A DNA stretch of 49,407 nucleotides from Ichthyophonus hoferi (Eukaryota > Opisthokonta > Ichthyosporea > Ichthyophonida > Ichthyophonidae), in the NCBI GenBank assembly GCA_002751075.1, contig NAOQ01000135.1:57053-106459 (forward strand), given 5' to 3'. Below are positions 44,545-49,407 of this stretch, in pieces; the first letter of the stretch is position 1, and each line of letters opens with the position of its first letter. The notes under the pieces were generated by a model. It was not told the DNA's origin, did no database searches, and was given only the letters and a program-made list of their open reading frames with translations. The position numbers were made by a program, and so were the translations under genes.

Positions 44545-45921
44545 GAGAAGTGATCAGAGACATCATAGTCTTGATGTATAGTGGCCAATTGCTAGGTGCA
44601 TTTAAAACGTCTCACGTCCTATTACGTAATGTAGCGTTCCAGGTATCCCCAGCCACATAACACACTCGTTAATCGTACATGATATGCATATGTATAATTT
44701 TTATTTTACCCTTTATTTTTCATTCATGAAGGCATGTAGATTCTAATTTTTCTTTAATTTCAATTGCATTTTTGAAAACAATTTCAATGCTATATAGTTT
44801 CTTGCTTGCACACCTTATATAGATTTATATTTTAAGTTTTAACATTAGAAATATTGAGTGTTTTAAATCATCCTGTTTATTGGTTGTTTTATTGTATTTT
44901 TACTATGATAAAAACAGGTGGTAGCACTTACTTAATTGCCAATATTATTATAGTTATAGTAGGCCTCTATTATTTGTAAAAGTATAGATAGCAAGAACTT
45001 TCACTGGCCTATATGTAATATAAAAAATTTAAATACGACGTAATGTCCATGAGCTAAGAGCTGGTTGCTGTGCAATCAGGCAGGTATCCCATTTGTATTT
45101 CATTGGAGAGTGAAATCCCCCTCTCCTGGATAAATGGATTAAATATCACTATAATATTGTAAAAGTAGACCTGGACTGGAGGAGTTATTTTATTTTTCCT
45201 TCATATCTTTCCTTATTCGGGCATGTTTTGCCCCTTATCAAAATATTTCATTGGTTGTGTGCTTGTCAGGTATTTAAGGATTAACTCTTTTATAACGCAA
45301 AAACAGTTCATCATCTAATATCTAGTTATACTAAGAACACTGATGACGGCCTAGTGCTGAAGCTAGTACATTCTGAGACTTTATTAAATCATTTATGAGC
45401 CCTCTATTTTTGCGTTCCATACTATGCTTATAATTTGCTAATAACATTATACTATCGTATTTATATAATTTATACTAATATTTTTAGCATAATATTCACC
45501 TTTATAAATATTCTAAAATCCATCTATAGAAAATCGCTTACACATAAACATAATTAGCAATCATTTATTAAACAATTGTTCAATACACCATATATGATAA
45601 ATAACCAATCAAATTAACCAAAATATACACACTGTTTTTATACAATTCTGCTACTGGTTTATAATCATGCTTTGTATATTAAGTAATCATATTCTATTGT
45701 TTATTGTGTAGTACATGTGTATGTTATCTAGGAAAATACATTCATTTTTTAAAGCACCCAGTGCTATTTATTGCTATACATGTATATAGAAGTAAACAAT
45801 TATTCGCTAATTGTCATCAACCTTTCAAAAAAACCAACAAAAGCAAGTAGGCCATGGGATGACTCTGTTAACATATTTAAATGGATCAGCCAAAGAAAAG
45901 AAAAGGATAAACCTAAACCAA
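44545..45921. other. Convergent intergenic region, SKP2/neurochondrin
   Basis: The two 3' ends face each other over 1.4 kb of AT-rich sequence. No further exon, RNA gene or repeat array is recognised. A poly(A) signal for neurochondrin is probably among the AATAAA-like sites on the minus strand. Confidence 0.4.
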
Positions 45922-48900
45922 TCATATGGGACCAAGTAATTTGGCAAGTCTCTCCATTTTTAAGCTCTCAGCCGCCTCTAGTCCTCCATGATTTTTGACC
46001 AATAAGAGCCCAGCAGACGATATAGCGACGACTTCACATAGTAATGATTCGATAGGGGCAATGTGCTCGCTCAATCCTATTCGGGTAGATATATGAGTAC
46101 ATAGATGTATAAAGAAAGATATGGAAGGGCATAGAGATATATGATATATAGATATAGAAACTACATGTGAACCCTGAGATAACACTTGGCCAGCCAATTA
46201 GTTACCATGCGGCCTATCGCCCTTTCATTCTTTGAAATTAAATGGACCACCCAATGGCAAAATAAATCAAAATATAAGTAGGGATAAGAGAGGGAGGGCA
46301 AACCTGTATCAGTGATCAAGTGCAGCAATGTGGTTGACACAAAAGACAGGTTCAGGAGAGCCGATTGGAGCATCTTGTCAGTCGGAACCATGGCACTAAG
46401 CACTGGGGAAAAATAAAAGTGAGTACTAGCGGTGTAACAACATATTGGCCACCATCCCTATACAGTAATTTATATCTCTCCTCCTGATATCATTTTATTC
46501 CCACTGTTAGCTATTCGGCCAATCATTCAAGCCCACTTTCTTCAACTCACGCCTAAAGTCACCCAGCCAATTACTGTCTAATATAGCTACCTATACAATA
46601 TAGGTAAAGTAACTATAGCTATAATGATATAATTAATTAATGCTGGACTCTGGAGTAGTTTGTATATACAAAGATATATTTAGAAAATATAAAGGGGTTC
46701 TATCTAACAGAAGAAGGACGCTTGATTTGGTAGTGATACTAAATAAAATCTATACAGTTTTTATCTTAAAATCTCTGCTTGCAATAATAGTAGATCATAT
46801 CATCACTGTCAATACTTCTATAAATATCTGCCAATCATGATCATTTAGTGACAAAGCGTCATACTATTATCCAATAGATGAGTAATAACAAGAAAAACAC
46901 ATTGAGGTATTGCATATGGTCATATATGATTGGCTAGAAGAGACTACCTTCCAATCATAGTTGGAAAGAATAATAGTTACCCTGTATAGAGAGTAGCCAT
47001 AGCTCCTCTGTTTCAGCCAATCCCCAGGTACTTTCTAAAAAGGAAAGGACCTTATTGTAAAAGCCATTAGGAGGGACACACTTGGCAGAAATTTGATTGG
47101 CCTTGTGATGAACAATAAAAAGAGATAAGGCCACAGCATTGGCACAAAGATTCTGGTCTGTAAATGGATATAGAGTTAAAAGAATGTACGTAGAGTGGGG
47201 GCAAATAAAATGAAGATTTATAGCTATATATATTGGTAGATATATATAAATAAGTATACTTAAAGGTTTTTAAGAATCCACAATTATAAAAAAGAACAAA
47301 AAGTGTATGTATATATATATGATATACGGTGTATGTATAAGTATGCATGTATATATATAACTTTATATTACGTAGAAGTATAAGTAAAAGCAAGACGCAA
47401 GCAAAACATAGCACACATAAATATATAATGAATGCCTGCCCAATCATTTCCTCGAGTTACATTTATCACTCCTCCACCATCCACCAACCATATCCAGTAA
47501 AAGTCGTTTACCTTGGGGCGGATGTGACGTAATCAAGTCAAATAGCTCTGAAAATTCAGGCTCGCTGGCTACGAAGGTAGGCTCTAGCACACAGAGATTT
47601 AGGAACACACTGCATGACATCATACAGGCACTCACGTCACTATCTACGACCGAAGTTGACGTCATAGTATCTGAAAGGTTTTATGGTATATGTCGGTTAG
47701 AGGTATATTTGTATGTATAGGTGTGTATGTGTATGTCTATAAGTATGCCTATGTTTATATGTTCATATGAAGGAGAAACAAAAGGAATCACAATTATTTC
47801 TTACTATAAAGACAGGGAGAGGAAGAGAGAGTAAAGTACCAAAAAGAATCGCACCTTTTGTAGCAGCAAGCCACCATTTAGAGAGACAGGATAAAATAAT
47901 ACGGTGGCCGCCATTTGCTAAAAACACGCGTCGTGACTCATCCTCACTAGTCAGGTGACATAATCCTGGGAGGACCATGGCAATAAGGTGGGGTCTATAT
48001 GGTGGGATATCAGGTTAACTGCTGCTTTATATGGTTATAGTATGTGATAAGACACCTATAGTATTCTTTATATATACAATGTATTGTATGGGCAGTTGGC
48101 TACCTAACTAGAATCAATCTATCTATACGCTGTTAACACAGATCCGTATGCCATATAGTATATGGCATATACATTACACAATATACATATATCAAATACT
48201 AAATACCTAGACATATACACATACATATACACATACACATACATCTACGTACCTATTAGCACTACCCAAATGCAATACATAAGGCAACACCTCATTAACT
48301 TGCTCCCTCATTGCAGCTGATTCCTCAGCCAACCAGGCCCCCAATACTCTAATACCCCCTCCCATCGCACCCTCCAATCCTTTTATCGTTGAAAGATCGT
48401 CTCCATGATTGGTCTGATTGAAGGGAGGTGGGTTGATTGGTTAGTATAATTTATTAATGGCTCTTAGTGGGTGGAACAAGATGAGATTATTATAAACTAT
48501 CATAGATTATTATACTATATTACATTATAATATATAGCATATTAATAGATAATCGTGAACAGAAAGGTAATAAGCCAAGGTAATAAACATTTTAAACATC
48601 CACTCACAGGTAAGTATACATTTTTACAACAATGCACAAATCAATATTTAAAATTATAACATCGTAACTACTACCCCATATGGCATGACTATATATAGCA
48701 TGCCCATATCTATCTATATATAGTGTCCAATCATAACCACTTACCTTAACATCGTTAATGAATCCTATGACCGCCCTCATACTATCTTCCAATGCCCCCT
48801 GTACAATATCTACAAAGGTTCCAGCCCATTGACTCTCAGGTCCCTCAGATGTACTAGTGACCATGGCAACCACAGACTCAACGATCGAATAGCACGCTGA

Positions 48901-49109
48901 TAGCAGTGCGCTACAACCAATCACCTCTGAGATACTCCGATCTTCCAATGCCATACGGATTTCAACACATGATAATCTCGTTGCTAAGGTAAGTAATTTA
49001 CCTTGTTCTTGAGTATCTGACTTCCCACCAATAAGAAACGGCCAATTGGCGCCCGATCGACTACACAGTGTCGCCATTAGGCTAAGGGCAATAAATCTCA
49101 TATCAGCGG
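45922..49109 (-). CDS. NCDN: Neurochondrin, C-terminal part (5' end outside window)
   Basis: Seven minus-strand exons: 49109-48745, 48413-48253, 47994-47855, 47670-47512, 47157-46981, 46402-46304, 46076-45922, encoding the last 417 residues (human neurochondrin is 729). Exon 49109 begins two bases into a codon after a CCCCCAG acceptor, so earlier exons lie beyond the right edge. Recognition rests on blocks shared with vertebrate NCDN: ATRLSCVEIRMALED, GGIRVLGAWLAEESAAMREQ, VLPGLCHLTSEDESRR and CSVFLNLCVLEP, in the same order. The protein is an all-alpha, HEAT/ARM-like cytoplasmic scaffold; in vertebrates it affects neurite outgrowth and CaMKII signalling. An orthologue in an early-branching animal would have an older role. 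The introns are short and strikingly rich in CCAAT/ATTGG. Confidence 0.9.
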
Positions 49110-49407
49110 CTGGGGGGAAATAATTAAATTTTTAATACTTCAATCGCCTCTCATCTTCATTACTATTTCTGTACAATATATCCAATCACAGATGTGTTGC
49201 CATTTATTGAATCAACTAGAGCACAAAGGCATTGCAAGTGTTTTTGTATCCATATATATATATGTGTGTGTATGTGTATGTATAAACAATATATTATAGT
49301 GTAAGCAGGTGTTCATACGTACACACATACATACATACATATAAACATACATACATACATACATACATATAAACATACATACATATATACATACATATAT
49401 ATATATA
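49110..49407. repeat. Neurochondrin intron with (CATA)n microsatellite
   Basis: The right edge is intron upstream of exon 49109. From about 49250 it becomes TATATGTGTGTGTATG, then ACATACATACATAC runs mixed with TATA to the end of the window. Confidence 0.9.

Overview
The window is eukaryotic nuclear DNA: AT-rich, with spliceosomal introns of roughly 200-1000 bp, short exons, many TA/ATAC microsatellites and two assembly gaps. The gene content (SKP2-type F-box protein, neurochondrin, DNA primase small subunit, a large type I membrane protein with a beta-gamma-crystallin-like domain) points to an animal. Compact genes, a stand-alone saccharopine dehydrogenase and a SLAC1/Mae1-family transporter suggest an early-branching one, perhaps a demosponge. 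That placement is inference.

Layout, left to right. 0-4.6 kb: weakly supported small genes and decayed coding fragments. 4.65-6.36 kb (+): an intronless ten-span anion/dicarboxylate transporter. 7.28-14.04 kb (-): a 12-exon saccharopine dehydrogenase, convergent with the transporter. 14.0-20.3 kb: gene-poor, with four copies of one dispersed repeat (two in each orientation) and a decayed reading frame. 20.3-29.4 kb (+): a 9-exon, 1032-residue type I membrane protein (signal peptide, parallel-beta-helix-like N-terminus, beta-gamma-crystallin-like module, two polybasic sites, one membrane span, Arg/Ser/Gly-rich tail). 31.5-37.9 kb (-): DNA primase small subunit PRIM1, 13 exons. 40.3-44.5 kb (+): an SKP2-like F-box/LRR protein, 8 exons. 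45.9-49.1 kb (-): the C-terminal seven exons of neurochondrin, running off the right edge.

I rebuilt the five spliced genes exon by exon by hand. In each, exon lengths, splice phases and stop codon agree, and the totals divide by three: 445, 1032, 467 and 495 residues, plus 417 for the partial neurochondrin. PRIM1 and SKP2, both S-phase genes, are head-to-head across 2.4 kb that contains E2F-like sites. PRIM1 has one intron that splices in frame only as an AT-AC U12-type intron. Both N gaps are flanked by identical sequence (83 bp and 121 bp). They are therefore probably unmerged contig overlaps; collapsing the second restores an open exon.
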